This document shows positions 35,951-44,382 of a stretch of 64,000 nucleotides of DNA, in pieces. The stretch is taken from contig NZ_JABBJN010000024.1 of the NCBI RefSeq assembly GCF_012928505.1, forward strand, positions 30,103-94,102. Direction: 5' to 3'. The stretch is from Achromobacter sp. Bel. GTDB lineage: Bacteria > Pseudomonadota > Gammaproteobacteria > Burkholderiales > Burkholderiaceae_B. Each line of letters begins with the position of its first letter. The stretch's first letter is position 1. The translations under genes and the position numbers were made by a program. The notes beneath the pieces were generated by a model. It was not told the origin of the DNA. It was given only the letters and a program-made list of their open reading frames with translations, and did not search any database.

Positions 35951-37201
35951 ATGACTACGCGTGAAGACTGCGTCGCCGCAGACCGGAAAGACCCCCTGGC
36001 CGCCCTGAAAGACCGGTTCGAGCTGCCGCCCGGCGTGCTCTACATGGACGGCAATTCCCTGGGCGTGATGCCTAAGGCCGCGGCCGCCCGCGCCGCCGGC
36101 GTCATTACCCAGGAATGGGGCACCGGCCTGATCCGCAGCTGGAACACCGCCGGCTGGTTCGAATTGCCTGCCCGCCTGGGCGACAAGCTGGGTAGCCTGC
36201 TGGGCGCCCGCGAAGGCGAACTGGTCGTGACCGACACCACGTCGCTGAACATCTTCAAGGCCCTGGCCGCCGGGCTGCGCATCCAGCAACAGAAGCAGCC
36301 GACGCGCCGCGTCATCCTGTCCGAACGCGACAACTTTCCGACCGACCTGTACATGATCCAGGGCATGATCGACCTGCTGCAGCAGGGCTACGAGATGCGC
36401 CTGATCGATGACGAGCTGCCGCTGGACAAGGCGCTGGACGAGTCTGTTGCCGTGATGCTGCTGTCGCACGTGAACTACCGCAGCGGCCAGATGCACGACA
36501 TGGCCGCCGTGACCGCGCTGGCACACGAACGCGGCGCGCTGACCATCTGGGACCTGGCGCATGCCGCAGGCGCCGTGCCGGTGGACCTGAATGGCGCCAA
36601 CGCCGACTTCGCCGTCGGTTGCACCTATAAATACCTGAACGGTGGTCCGGGTTCGCCCGCCTTCATCTGGGTGGCGCCGCGCCACACCCAGGACTTCTGG
36701 CAGCCGCTGTCGGGCTGGTGGGGCCATACACGCCCGTTCGATATGGCCGTGGCCTACGAGCCGGCCGGCGGCATCCGCCGCTACCTGTGCGGCACCCAGC
36801 CCATCGTGTCGCTGTCGCTGGTGGAATGCGGCCTGGACGTGGCCCACGCCGCCGACATGGCCGAAGTGCGCCGCAAATCGCTGGCGTTGGGCGACCTGTT
36901 CATCGCGCTGGTCGAGGAACGCTGCGAAGGCCATCCGCTCACGCTCGTCACGCCGCGCCAGCACGCCGACCGCGGCAGTCACGTCAGCTTCCGCCATCCC
37001 AATGGCTACGAAGTGATGCAGGCCTTGATCGCGCGCGGCCTGATCGGCGACTACCGCGAACCCGAGGTGCTGCGCTTTGGCCTGACGCCGCTGTATTTCG
37101 GCTATGCGGACGTGTGGGACGCGGTGGATATCCTGAAAGACGTGCTGGACAGCCGCGCCTGGGACAAGCCCGAGTTCAAGCAACGGTCCGCCGTGACCTG
37201 A
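35951..37201 (+). CDS. kynU: Kynureninase
   Basis: 416 residues from an ATG with AAGGAG upstream. PLP-dependent fold: the active-site lysine is K227 in [15 protein letters not shown], with the aspartate-bearing [15 protein letters not shown] before it and [18 protein letters not shown] near the end. Kynureninase splits L-kynurenine to anthranilate and alanine (and 3-hydroxykynurenine likewise), the step after tryptophan dioxygenase and formamidase. Neither of those genes is in the window; an amino acid permease follows 79 bases later. Confidence 0.95.
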   Translation: MTTREDCVAADRKDPLAALKDRFELPPGVLYMDGNSLGVMPKAAAARAAGVITQEWGTGLIRSWNTAGWFELPARLGDKLGSLLGAREGELVVTDTTSLNIFKALAAGLRIQQQKQPTRRVILSERDNFPTDLYMIQGMIDLLQQGYEMRLIDDELPLDKALDESVAVMLLSHVNYRSGQMHDMAAVTALAHERGALTIWDLAHAAGAVPVDLNGANADFAVGCTYKYLNGGPGSPAFIWVAPRHTQDFWQPLSGWWGHTRPFDMAVAYEPAGGIRRYLCGTQPIVSLSLVECGLDVAHAADMAEVRRKSLALGDLFIALVEERCEGHPLTLVTPRQHADRGSHVSFRHPNGYEVMQALIARGLIGDYREPEVLRFGLTPLYFGYADVWDAVDILKDVLDSRAWDKPEFKQRSAVT

Positions 37202-37280
37202 ACGCCATCAAGCGTTGCCTTATCGCGCGGGCCGGATCGGCCCTACATCCAGAAAGAGAGCGCAGTACAAGGAGGAGACA

Positions 37281-38687
37281 ATGCGGCAACAACACGGGTT
37301 CGGCGAAATCGCCGAACGTGAAAAGGGGCTCAAGCGTCGCTTGACCTCGGGCCAGATGAGCATGATCGCGATCGGCGGGGCCATCGGCACCGGCCTGTTC
37401 CTGGGCAGCAAGTTCGCCATCGGATTCGCCGGGCCCAGCGTGATCATCAGCTACGCCATCGGCGGACTGATCACGCTGCTGCTGATGGGCTGCCTGGCCG
37501 AAATGACGGTAGCGCATTCCACCTCCGGTTCCTTCGGTGCCTACGCCGAGCATTACGTGGGGCCGCTGGCGGGCTTTCTGGTGCGCTACGCGTACTGGTC
37601 GTGCGTGGTGCTGGCGGTGGGCACCGAGGTGACGGCGGTGGCCGAATACATGAAGTTCTGGTTCCCCGGCGTGCCGGGCTGGCAGTGGGTATGCGTGTTC
37701 TCGGCGGCGCTGATCTTCATCAATGCGATGAGCGTCAAAGCCTTCGGTACCATCGAATACTGGTTCTCGACGATCAAGATCACGGCGATCGTGGCTTTCA
37801 TCATCCTGGGCGCCTATGTGGTCTGGGGCAATCCGCAGTACGGCACGGCGCTGTATACCTCGCACGGCGGCTTTTTCCCGAATGGCGTGTGGGGCATGTG
37901 GATTGCCGTGGTGATCTCGATCTTCAGCTACCTGAGCGTGGAGATGATCGCGGTGGCCGCTGGCGAAGCCGAGGACCCTGAACGCGCCGTCAAGCAGGCG
38001 TTCCGCGCCACCATCGTGCGGCTGGTCGTCTTCTACCTGCTGACGCTGGCGCTGATCCTGGCCATCGTGCCGTGGGACGAAGCGGGCAAGGGCGGCAGCC
38101 CGTTCGTGAAGGTCATGCAGGCGCTGGAGATTCCAGGCGCGGCGGGCGTCATCAACTTCATCGTGCTGGTGGCGGCGTTGTCGGCCATGAACAGCCAGCT
38201 CTACATCACCACGCGCATGATGTTCAGCCTGTCGCGCGCGGGGCATGCGCCGTCCGCGTTCGGCCGCCTGACGCGCAGCGGCACGCCGTTGAACGCCTTG
38301 CTGCTGTCCACCAGCGGCATCGCCATCGCAGCCGTTCTGAACGCGCTTTACCCCGAGACCTCGTTCACGCTGATGATGGCGATTTCGATGTTTGGCGCGC
38401 TGTTCACGTGGATGATGATCTTCGTCACGCACTACTTTTTCCGGCGCCGCTGGGCACGCGAAGGGGGCGCGGCGCTGTCGTTCCGGATGCCGGGTTTCCC
38501 GGTGCTGACGCTGCTGGGCGCGGCCGCGATGCTGGCCATTCTGATCACGACGGCCTTTACCGGCGTGTTCAAGATGACGCTGGCCTTCGGCCTGCCGTTC
38601 CTGCTGCTCCTGGCCGCGCTGTATTTCCTGCTGTTCAAAAAGCGCGGCGAAGCCGTCGTGCTACAGGCGCGCAGTCAACGCGGCTGA
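37281..38687 (+). CDS. Amino acid permease, APC family (AroP-like)
   Basis: 468 residues from an ATG preceded by AAGGAGGAG. Twelve membrane helices and the APC-family opening RRLTSGQMSMIAIGGAIGTGLFLGS are present. It resembles the aromatic or GABA-type permeases of E. coli. Its position directly after kynU suggests uptake of kynurenine or tryptophan to feed the pathway; that is inference. Confidence 0.85.
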   Translation: MRQQHGFGEIAEREKGLKRRLTSGQMSMIAIGGAIGTGLFLGSKFAIGFAGPSVIISYAIGGLITLLLMGCLAEMTVAHSTSGSFGAYAEHYVGPLAGFLVRYAYWSCVVLAVGTEVTAVAEYMKFWFPGVPGWQWVCVFSAALIFINAMSVKAFGTIEYWFSTIKITAIVAFIILGAYVVWGNPQYGTALYTSHGGFFPNGVWGMWIAVVISIFSYLSVEMIAVAAGEAEDPERAVKQAFRATIVRLVVFYLLTLALILAIVPWDEAGKGGSPFVKVMQALEIPGAAGVINFIVLVAALSAMNSQLYITTRMMFSLSRAGHAPSAFGRLTRSGTPLNALLLSTSGIAIAAVLNALYPETSFTLMMAISMFGALFTWMMIFVTHYFFRRRWAREGGAALSFRMPGFPVLTLLGAAAMLAILITTAFTGVFKMTLAFGLPFLLLLAALYFLLFKKRGEAVVLQARSQRG

Positions 38688-38724
38688 ACCGGCTGGGGCG
38701 TCGCCGCCCCGATCACCGCCGCCA

Positions 38725-39636
38725 TCACCGCCCCGCCCCTGCCGCGCATTGCCGGATCGCCGCCAGCATCGCACGGGCGCGCGCCGGTAGTGAGCGCGAC
38801 GCGTACACCGCATGTATCTGCGGCGCGGCGCCTTGGGCCGAAGTCACGGTATAGGCCGGGCACACGCGCACCAAGGCGCCGCGCTCGATCTCCGGCTGTG
38901 CAGCCCAATCCGCCAGCCTTGCGATCCCCATGCCTTGCAGGACCATTGCCATCAGGCCGCTGCCGCTGCTGACGCGCACGGCGGGTTCGGCGTGCAAGCG
39001 CACAATGCGTTCGCCATCCCGCAGGTGCCAATCCTTCAGCACGCGGGGCCCGGTGTGCATCACCAGGCGATGCGCTTTCAGGTCGTCGGGTTCGCGGGGC
39101 AGGCCCATGCGGCGCACGTAGTCCGGGCTGGCGCACAGCAGCCGGTCATAGGGCCAGAGGCGCGCGCCGAGCAAGTCGCTGGAAGCTGGAAAGCCGCCCC
39201 GGATCGCGAAGTCCAGGCCTTCGGCGATCGGGTCCACCCATTTGTCGGTGTACAGGATGTCCATGCTGACGCCGGGATGCGCGTCCGCATACCGCCGCAG
39301 CACGGCCGGCAGCAGCGCCACGCCCAGCAGGTCCGGCGCCGAAAAGCGCACGCGTCCCTGATCGCCGCCCTGCGCGTCTTGAAGGTCGTCGCGCGCCTGC
39401 GCTTCCAGCCGCAGCAGCTCGCGCGCGGACTGGAAGTAGCTTTCGCCCTGCGGGGTCAGCACCACGCTGCTTTTGCTGCGCAACAGCAGCTGCGCACCCA
39501 CCTGGCGCTCCAGCGACTGCACGGCCCGCGTCACGGCGCTGGGCGAGGCCCCCAACGCCCGGGCGGCCAATACGAAACTCTGGCGTTCGGCCACGGCGCA
39601 GAACACCTGGAACTCCCATAGCGCGCCTCGTTCCAT
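38725..39636 (-). CDS. LysR-family transcriptional regulator
   Basis: 303 residues from the ATG at 39636 (MERGALWEFQVFCAVAE; a GTG/ATG further upstream is less likely). The helix-turn-helix is ERQSFVLAARALGASPSAVTRAVQSLE, and the effector domain contains LDFAIRGGFPASSDL, as in CrgA/DmlR-type proteins. It is divergent from a threonine-synthase-like gene with a LysR-type inverted repeat in the gap. Confidence 0.88.
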   Translation of the reverse strand: MERGALWEFQVFCAVAERQSFVLAARALGASPSAVTRAVQSLERQVGAQLLLRSKSSVVLTPQGESYFQSARELLRLEAQARDDLQDAQGGDQGRVRFSAPDLLGVALLPAVLRRYADAHPGVSMDILYTDKWVDPIAEGLDFAIRGGFPASSDLLGARLWPYDRLLCASPDYVRRMGLPREPDDLKAHRLVMHTGPRVLKDWHLRDGERIVRLHAEPAVRVSSGSGLMAMVLQGMGIARLADWAAQPEIERGALVRVCPAYTVTSAQGAAPQIHAVYASRSLPARARAMLAAIRQCAAGAGR

Positions 39637-39648
39637 GCGGATTCTCCA

Positions 39649-39663
39649 TTGCGTTTTCCGCAA
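39649..39663. promoter_or_regulatory. LysR-type operator candidate
   Basis: TTGCGTTTTCCGCAA is a perfect 5-bp inverted repeat that contains a T-N11-A core, the classic LysR half-site layout. It lies 12 bases upstream of the LysR start and about 70 bases before the divergent threonine-synthase-like gene, so it can serve both. Confidence 0.5.
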
Positions 39664-39733
39664 CATGATATTGCAACGCTGCGACGCGCGCCCGGCCTAG
39701 ACTGGCGGCTTTCCTGCCTTGCCTGCCTACATC

Positions 39734-40873
39734 ATGTCGCAACCCTGCTATGTGGACCCGCTTTCCGGCGAACGCTACCCGATCACCGATGCCCGCTGGT
39801 GCTCCGACGCGCAAACCCCGCTGATGATCTCGCCGTTGCCGGGCATGTCGCGCGACGATATCGATACCCGCGACCGCTCCATCTGGCGTTATCGCGCCGC
39901 CTTGCCGCAGGACATCGCGACGCCGGTGTCGATGGGCGAGGGCGGCACGCCGATGGTCGAGCGCGCCTGGGGCGGCTTACGGCCGCATTTCAAGCTGGAA
40001 TGGTTCAACCCGACATGCAGCTTCAAGGACCGGGGCGCGGCGGTCATGCTGTCGTGGCTGCGCCAGATCGGCATTCCGGCGGTGGCCGAAGACAGCTCGG
40101 GCAATGGCGGCGCGGCCATCGCGGCTTTCGGCGCGGCGGCGGGCATGGGTGTCACCATTTTCGCGCCTGCCTACACGTCCATCGCCAAAGTGGCGCAGAT
40201 CCGCGCGTTCGGCGCCGATGTGCGTCTGGTGGACGGCCCACGCGAGAACTCCCAGACCGAAGCCATCCGTGCGTCGCAAGACATTTTTTACGCCAGCCAC
40301 AATTGGCAGCCGTTCTTCCTCCAAGGCACCAAATCCATCGCCTACGAGATGTGGGAAGACTTCGGTTTCCAGGCGCCCGACAACGTGGTGATCCCGGCGG
40401 GCGCGGGTAGCAACGTGCTGGGTTGCGCGATCGGCTTTGCCGAACTGCTGGCTGCTGGCCAGATCCGCCGCCTGCCCAAGCTGTTCGTGGCGCAACCGTT
40501 GAATTGTTCGCCGGTGGACGCCAGCTTCCAGGCGGGGGTGGACGGCGCGGTGGCGCGCGACGTGCTGCCTACCGTGGCCGAAGGCACGGCCATCAAGCAT
40601 CCGGTGCGCTTGCGCGAGGTGTTGCAGGCCGTGCGGGCCAGCGGCGGACAGACGGTGGCGGTGCCGGAAGCGGACATCGTGGCGGCGGTGAAGCGACTGG
40701 CCTTGTCCGGCCTGTACGCCGAACCGACCAGCGCGACGGCGGCGGCCGCCCTGGACGTGCTGCAGGCGCGCGGCGCGATCCAGGCGGACGAACGCACGGT
40801 GGTGCTGTTGACCGGCACCGGCATCAAGTCCACGCAGTTCATGACGGACCTGTATTCGACGGCGCCTGGATGA
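39734..40873 (+). CDS. Threonine-synthase-like PLP enzyme
   Basis: 379 residues. The PLP lysine is K98 in the motif TCSFKDRGA, followed by DSSGNGGAAIAAFGAAAGM (phosphate-binding loop) and a conserved GTGIKS near the end. It belongs to fold-type II with threonine synthase, cysteate synthase and related beta-replacing lyases. It is not placed with thrB or hom, so a different substrate is likely. A divergent LysR regulator probably controls it. Confidence 0.82.
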   Translation: MSQPCYVDPLSGERYPITDARWCSDAQTPLMISPLPGMSRDDIDTRDRSIWRYRAALPQDIATPVSMGEGGTPMVERAWGGLRPHFKLEWFNPTCSFKDRGAAVMLSWLRQIGIPAVAEDSSGNGGAAIAAFGAAAGMGVTIFAPAYTSIAKVAQIRAFGADVRLVDGPRENSQTEAIRASQDIFYASHNWQPFFLQGTKSIAYEMWEDFGFQAPDNVVIPAGAGSNVLGCAIGFAELLAAGQIRRLPKLFVAQPLNCSPVDASFQAGVDGAVARDVLPTVAEGTAIKHPVRLREVLQAVRASGGQTVAVPEADIVAAVKRLALSGLYAEPTSATAAAALDVLQARGAIQADERTVVLLTGTGIKSTQFMTDLYSTAPG

Positions 40874-40880
40874 GGGGCGG

Positions 40881-40911
40881 GCGGGCCCGTACCGAATACC
40901 GGTGGGCCCGC
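40881..40911. terminator. Hairpin between convergent genes
   Basis: GCGGGCCC and GGGCCCGC pair across a 15-base interior that holds its own ACCG/CGGT pairing. It lies between the stops of the threonine-synthase-like gene and the convergent VOC gene. There is no T-run, so it may be a weak or Rho-assisted terminator. Confidence 0.5.
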
Positions 40912-40918
40912 GCGGCGA

Positions 40919-41332
40919 TCAACTGGCCTGTGCCGCCGCCGTGCGCTCGTTTGAAGCATCCAGCGCGGGGGCGCGCGAGAACACGCGCAGGCGATGCCCG
41001 TCGGGATCCAGCGCGACAAAAGTGCGGCCGAAATCCATGTCGGTGGGAGCCTGCAGGATGGGCAGGCCGCGCAGGCTCCATTCCCGGTGGCGCTGATTGA
41101 CGACGTCGACATCCGCCACGGCGAAAGCCAGCTCGGACGCGCCGCCGCGACCGGCCGCGGCCGGTTCCACCGTGTAACGCGACCACAGCCCCAGCTTCAG
41201 GCCGGAGTCCAGCACGAAGAGGGCGAACGTGGGCGAATTCTCGACGGGATCGCGTTGCAGCAGCGCGCTGTAGAACGCCGCGCTGGCCTGGGGTTTTTCG
41301 ACGTAGAAGAGGACGTAGTTGGTGTCGGACAT
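40919..41332 (-). CDS. VOC-family protein (glyoxalase/bleomycin-resistance fold)
   Basis: 137 residues with paired beta-alpha-beta-beta-beta modules (NYVLFYVEKPQASAAFYSAL, TFALFVLDSGLKLGLW, SELAFAVADVDVVNQRHREW, FGRTFVALDPDGHRLRVF). These proteins use a divalent metal or bind a ligand in the same fold; the substrate is unknown. An inverted repeat 44 bases upstream is shared with the promoter of the adjacent WYL regulator, making this the likely target of that regulator. Confidence 0.82.
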   Translation of the reverse strand: MSDTNYVLFYVEKPQASAAFYSALLQRDPVENSPTFALFVLDSGLKLGLWSRYTVEPAAAGRGGASELAFAVADVDVVNQRHREWSLRGLPILQAPTDMDFGRTFVALDPDGHRLRVFSRAPALDASNERTAAAQAS

Positions 41333-41375
41333 GAGGCGCTCCTGGTGGTTGATGCGCTCATGGTAGGCAGGGGTA

Positions 41376-41392
41376 CTGTCAGTTTTTGGCAG
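41376..41392. promoter_or_regulatory. WYL-regulator operator candidate ahead of the VOC gene
   Basis: CTGTCA-GTTTT-TGGCAG. The two arms pair except for one position. The same pattern, CTG(C/T)CA-N5-TGGCAG, with similar flanks (TA or TG before, TA after) occurs upstream of the WYL regulator gene at 42125-42141. The site lies 44 bases before the VOC start and 9 bases after the end of the WYL gene. Confidence 0.65.
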
Positions 41393-41401
41393 TAGTGTGC
41401 A

Positions 41402-42091
41402 TCAGGTTCTTTTCTGTTCCTGATGAACCGCCCGCCATTCTTTCAGCAAGGCGTGGCGGCGCCGGGGATAGCGGTCGCCAGCAGCCAGCGCGGCGATGCG
41501 GTCGGTGCGGAAATGCCGGAAGTCCTGGCGCAGTTCGCACCAGGCCATGACCAGCCGCACGCTGTCGAAAAAGCCCAGCGCGAAGGGCCAGATCACGCGG
41601 GCCGAATCCGTCCCCTTGTCGTCGCGGTACTGGATTTCCAATTTCCACTCGTTGCGGATCGCCTGGCGGATCAGCGCCACGTCGACCCGATCGACGACCG
41701 CGCTGGCGCTGGGGGCCACCAGCAACGGAATGGCGTCCAGTTCGTCGCGCAGTTCCTGCGGCAGCACCGCACCGATCTTGGCCAGCGCGTTGCGCGCGGC
41801 CAGGCCCAGGCGCTCGTCTGAGCGGCCGGCCACCCAGCGCGTGCCCAGCACCAGGGCTTCGATCTCCTCCGTGCTGAACATCAGGGGCGGCAGCATGAAG
41901 CCGGGCCGCAGCACATAGCCCACGCCGGGCTCGCCCTCGATCTCGGCGCCCTGGCATTGCAGCGTCGCGATATCGCGGTACAGCGTGCGCAGGCTGATGC
42001 CCATTTCGGTGGCCAACCGATGGCCGCTGACGGGCAGGCGGTGGCGGCGCAGGGTCTGGAGTAGTTCCAGCAGTCGTTCGGTGCGGGACAT
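41402..42091 (-). CDS. YafY-type HTH/WYL-domain transcriptional regulator
   Basis: 229 residues. A DeoR-like helix-turn-helix at the start (RLLELLQTLRRHRLPVSGHRLATEMGISLRTLYRDIATLQ) is followed by a WYL ligand-binding domain (LEIQYRDDKGTDSARVIWPFALGFFDSVRLVMAWCELR). WYL domains bind nucleic acid or nucleotide-like signals. An inverted repeat upstream of its own start and another before the VOC gene are near-identical, so it likely represses itself and that gene. Confidence 0.87.
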   Translation of the reverse strand: MSRTERLLELLQTLRRHRLPVSGHRLATEMGISLRTLYRDIATLQCQGAEIEGEPGVGYVLRPGFMLPPLMFSTEEIEALVLGTRWVAGRSDERLGLAARNALAKIGAVLPQELRDELDAIPLLVAPSASAVVDRVDVALIRQAIRNEWKLEIQYRDDKGTDSARVIWPFALGFFDSVRLVMAWCELRQDFRHFRTDRIAALAAGDRYPRRRHALLKEWRAVHQEQKRT

Positions 42092-42124
42092 GGCGGGGGG
42101 GAAGAAGGACCGGATGGCCGAATG

Positions 42125-42141
42125 CTGCCACGAAATGGCAG
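42125..42141. promoter_or_regulatory. WYL-regulator operator candidate, autoregulatory
   Basis: CTGCCA-CGAAA-TGGCAG, a perfect 6-bp inverted repeat with five-base spacer, 34 bases upstream of the WYL regulator start. It matches the site ahead of the VOC gene at 41376-41392 at 11 of the 12 arm positions. Confidence 0.65.
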
Positions 42142-42150
42142 TAATCGGGA

Positions 42151-42234
42151 AACCCCCTCAATCGGGAACCCCCCTCAATCCGTACCCCCCCTCAATCCGT
42201 ACCCCCCCTCAATCGGTACTTCCCTTCAACCAAG
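42151..42234. repeat. 17-bp tandem repeat, four copies plus a decayed fifth
   Basis: Units of 16-17 bases with core CCCCCTCAATC start at 42151, 42167, 42184 and 42201; the fifth (42218) is degenerate and overlaps the last codons of the hydrolase gene. Spacing near 17 bases and C-rich cores are unlike the surrounding DNA. It lies between the WYL gene's operator and the 3' end of the leftward hydrolase gene. It could be a length-variable tract or a set of binding sites. Confidence 0.8.
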
Positions 42235-43206
42235 CGCCCATTGCACCAGCCAGTCGTGCACCCGCGCGGCCAGGTCCAGGCTGTTGCGATCCATCATCAG
42301 CATGTGCGAATTGCCGGCGATGCCCAGATCAGGCAAGGACAGCACGGCGACGCAGGGGTAGCGCTGCGCGAATTCGCGCACGCGCTCCCGCATGCGCGGC
42401 CAGCGGGGGTCGGTGTCCATGTTGTCGCCCATCACGATCAGCGTCGGGGTGCGGTAGTCGGCATCCGGCGCCAAGAGGGGGATGCTGGCGGGCTCCAGCG
42501 CCACGACGGCGCGTACGCGGTCGGGCCGGGTCTGCGCCGCGCGGATGCCGAAGACGCCCGCCTGGGAATGGCAAACGACGATCATCGGCCCCACCCGATC
42601 CAGCAGCGCCAGGTAGCCCTGCAGGATCGCCGCGTCGGTGTGGACCCAGCGCGGCACCATCTGGGCGGCCAGGCGGTCGAATGCGGCCACCGGGAATTGC
42701 GTGTTCGGATAGGCGCTGTCGGGTCCGGGGCGCGTGCCGGGCTGGCCAATGCGGAACCGGGTGTAGCAGTCTTCGCGCGTTTGCACGATGGGCGCTGCGG
42801 GCCAGATCTCGGGCACCAGCGCGTAGCCCGCGCGGCCGCGTTCCACCGCGTCGCACAGGTAGGCGTCCCAGCCTCGCCGCAGAAAGGCGTTCAGCCAACC
42901 TTCGCGGCCGTCCGGGGTGGTTTCCCAGGCGGCGCCCGTCATGCCGCCTCCGTGCCAGAACGCCAGCGGCGGACGGCCGCTGGCGGGTTCCGACAGGAAA
43001 TACTGCGCATACATCTGTTCGACGCGATACGTGCCGTTCGGGTCCAGCGACACGGGCTGGCCGCCTTCGGCCATGACGACCTGGCGGGGTGGCAGGCCCG
43101 ACAGCCTCACGTCGTGGCCGCCGACGTGGAAAGACCCCATGTCGCGCAGGCGGATCGGGGCGGGTGCGGGGCCGCCCGAGGCCGTGGGTTCAGCCGCCGC
43201 CATCAC
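42226..43206 (-). CDS. Alpha/beta-hydrolase family esterase
   Basis: 326 residues. It carries the oxyanion motif HGGGMTGAAWE, nucleophile Ser in VVCHSQAGVFG and a late His in AGNSHMLMM. The N-terminal 60 residues are specific to this subfamily (HVGGHDVRLSGLPPRQVVMA). Its first codons overlap the end of the Bug protein gene by 4 bases, so both come from one transcript; the hydrolase may act on the same compound that the Bug protein captures. Confidence 0.82.
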   Translation of the reverse strand: MMAAAEPTASGGPAPAPIRLRDMGSFHVGGHDVRLSGLPPRQVVMAEGGQPVSLDPNGTYRVEQMYAQYFLSEPASGRPPLAFWHGGGMTGAAWETTPDGREGWLNAFLRRGWDAYLCDAVERGRAGYALVPEIWPAAPIVQTREDCYTRFRIGQPGTRPGPDSAYPNTQFPVAAFDRLAAQMVPRWVHTDAAILQGYLALLDRVGPMIVVCHSQAGVFGIRAAQTRPDRVRAVVALEPASIPLLAPDADYRTPTLIVMGDNMDTDPRWPRMRERVREFAQRYPCVAVLSLPDLGIAGNSHMLMMDRNSLDLAARVHDWLVQWALG

Positions 43207-44228
43207 TCGGCCTTGATATGGTTCGCCTGGATCACGGCCTTCCAGCGCGCGGTTTCGGCGGCCACGAATTCGCCCAGCGCCGAGCGCGGGCCGGGGGCCG
43301 TCTCTACGCCCAGCTCGTGCATCTTGGCGGCGACGTCGGGCGCGGCCAGCGCATCGGTGAACGCGTCATGCAGCGCGGCCAGCGTGGCGTCCGGCGTGCC
43401 GGCTGGCGCCATCACGCCGAACCAGGGCGTGATCAGGAAATCGGGCACGCCGCTTTCCGCAAAGGTCGGCACGTCCGGGATGGCGGGCGCGCGCTGGCGG
43501 CTGGCCACGGCCAGTGCGCGCAGCTTGCCCGCGCGGATGTTGGCCAGCGACGCCGGCAGATTGTCGAAATACATATCGACCTGCCCGCCCAGCAGGTCGG
43601 CCGCCACTTGGCCCGCGCCCTTGTAGGGGATGTGCGCCAGGTCGATGCCGGCGCGTTGCTTGAGCAGTTCTGTGGCCAGATGGGCCGACCCGCCTACGCC
43701 GGATGAGGCCGAATTCAGCTTGCCGGGATTGGCACGGGCGTAGGCCAGCAGTTCGGGCAGCGTCTTGGCCGGCACCTTGGGGTTGACGACCAGCACGCTG
43801 GGCACGGTGCCGACCATCGCGACGGGCGCGAAGTCCTTGACGATGTCGTAGGGGGCGGGTTGATAGAGCGACGGCGCGACGGTACACCCGAACGCGCACA
43901 TCAGCAGTGTGTAGCCGTCGGGGGCGGCACGCGCCACGGCCTGCGCGCCGATGTTGCCGCCCGCGCCCGCGCGGTTTTCCACGATCAGGGGCTGGCCCAG
44001 GCGCCGGGCCAGGTTGTCGCTCAGGATGCGCGCCAGGATGTCGGGCGTGCCGCCGGCGGGGAAGGGCACCACCAGCGTGATCGGGCGGGTCGGGAAGTCC
44101 GCGGCGGCGGCCGGTTGGACGGCGCCCAGCGCCAGCATGGCGCCGGTCAGGGCGGAACCCGCGGCCAGCAGCCAGCGGCGGGGGGCGGCCGCGCGCCAGG
44201 GCGCGGCGATCAGGCGTAAGGGGCCCAT
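43203..44228 (-). CDS. Bug-family (TctC) periplasmic solute-binding protein
   Basis: 341 residues. A signal peptide ending AAAADFP is followed by the Bug signature (PTRPITLVVPFPAGGTPDILARIL, GQPLIVENRAGAGGNIGAQAV, ANPGKLNSASSGVGGSAHLA). Such proteins are abundant in Bordetella and relatives and bind carboxylates or related compounds for TTT transporters or signalling. No TctA/B genes are present. First gene of the hydrolase pair; divergent from a LysR gene with a strong operator-like palindrome in between. Confidence 0.9.
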   Translation of the reverse strand: MGPLRLIAAPWRAAAPRRWLLAAGSALTGAMLALGAVQPAAAADFPTRPITLVVPFPAGGTPDILARILSDNLARRLGQPLIVENRAGAGGNIGAQAVARAAPDGYTLLMCAFGCTVAPSLYQPAPYDIVKDFAPVAMVGTVPSVLVVNPKVPAKTLPELLAYARANPGKLNSASSGVGGSAHLATELLKQRAGIDLAHIPYKGAGQVAADLLGGQVDMYFDNLPASLANIRAGKLRALAVASRQRAPAIPDVPTFAESGVPDFLITPWFGVMAPAGTPDATLAALHDAFTDALAAPDVAAKMHELGVETAPGPRSALGEFVAAETARWKAVIQANHIKAE

Positions 44229-44324
44229 TGCGGAAGTCTCCAGGTGTCGGGTGTGAAACGCCCGATCTGCCGGCGACTGTATCCAAGCCGCGCCGCGCTG
44301 CCCAATGCCGGGCGCGCAAGCTGG

Positions 44325-44344
44325 CTATACCAAAATTGGCATAG
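44325..44344. promoter_or_regulatory. LysR-type operator candidate between Bug and LysR genes
   Basis: CTATACCAAAATTGGCATAG is a 20-bp palindrome with a single mismatch pair. It holds T-N11-A-type LysR spacing (TATACC...GGCATA). It lies 38 bases before the LysR start and about 97 bases before the Bug gene start, the usual position for a LysR site that serves both. Confidence 0.65.
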
Positions 44345-44382
44345 GTCTTTTCATTCATGTTCTTGACGCATAGCATGAGGGG

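Noticed and set aside
42151..42234. Possible CRISPR array
   Set aside because: Units directly abut each other with no spacers, and no cas genes are near.
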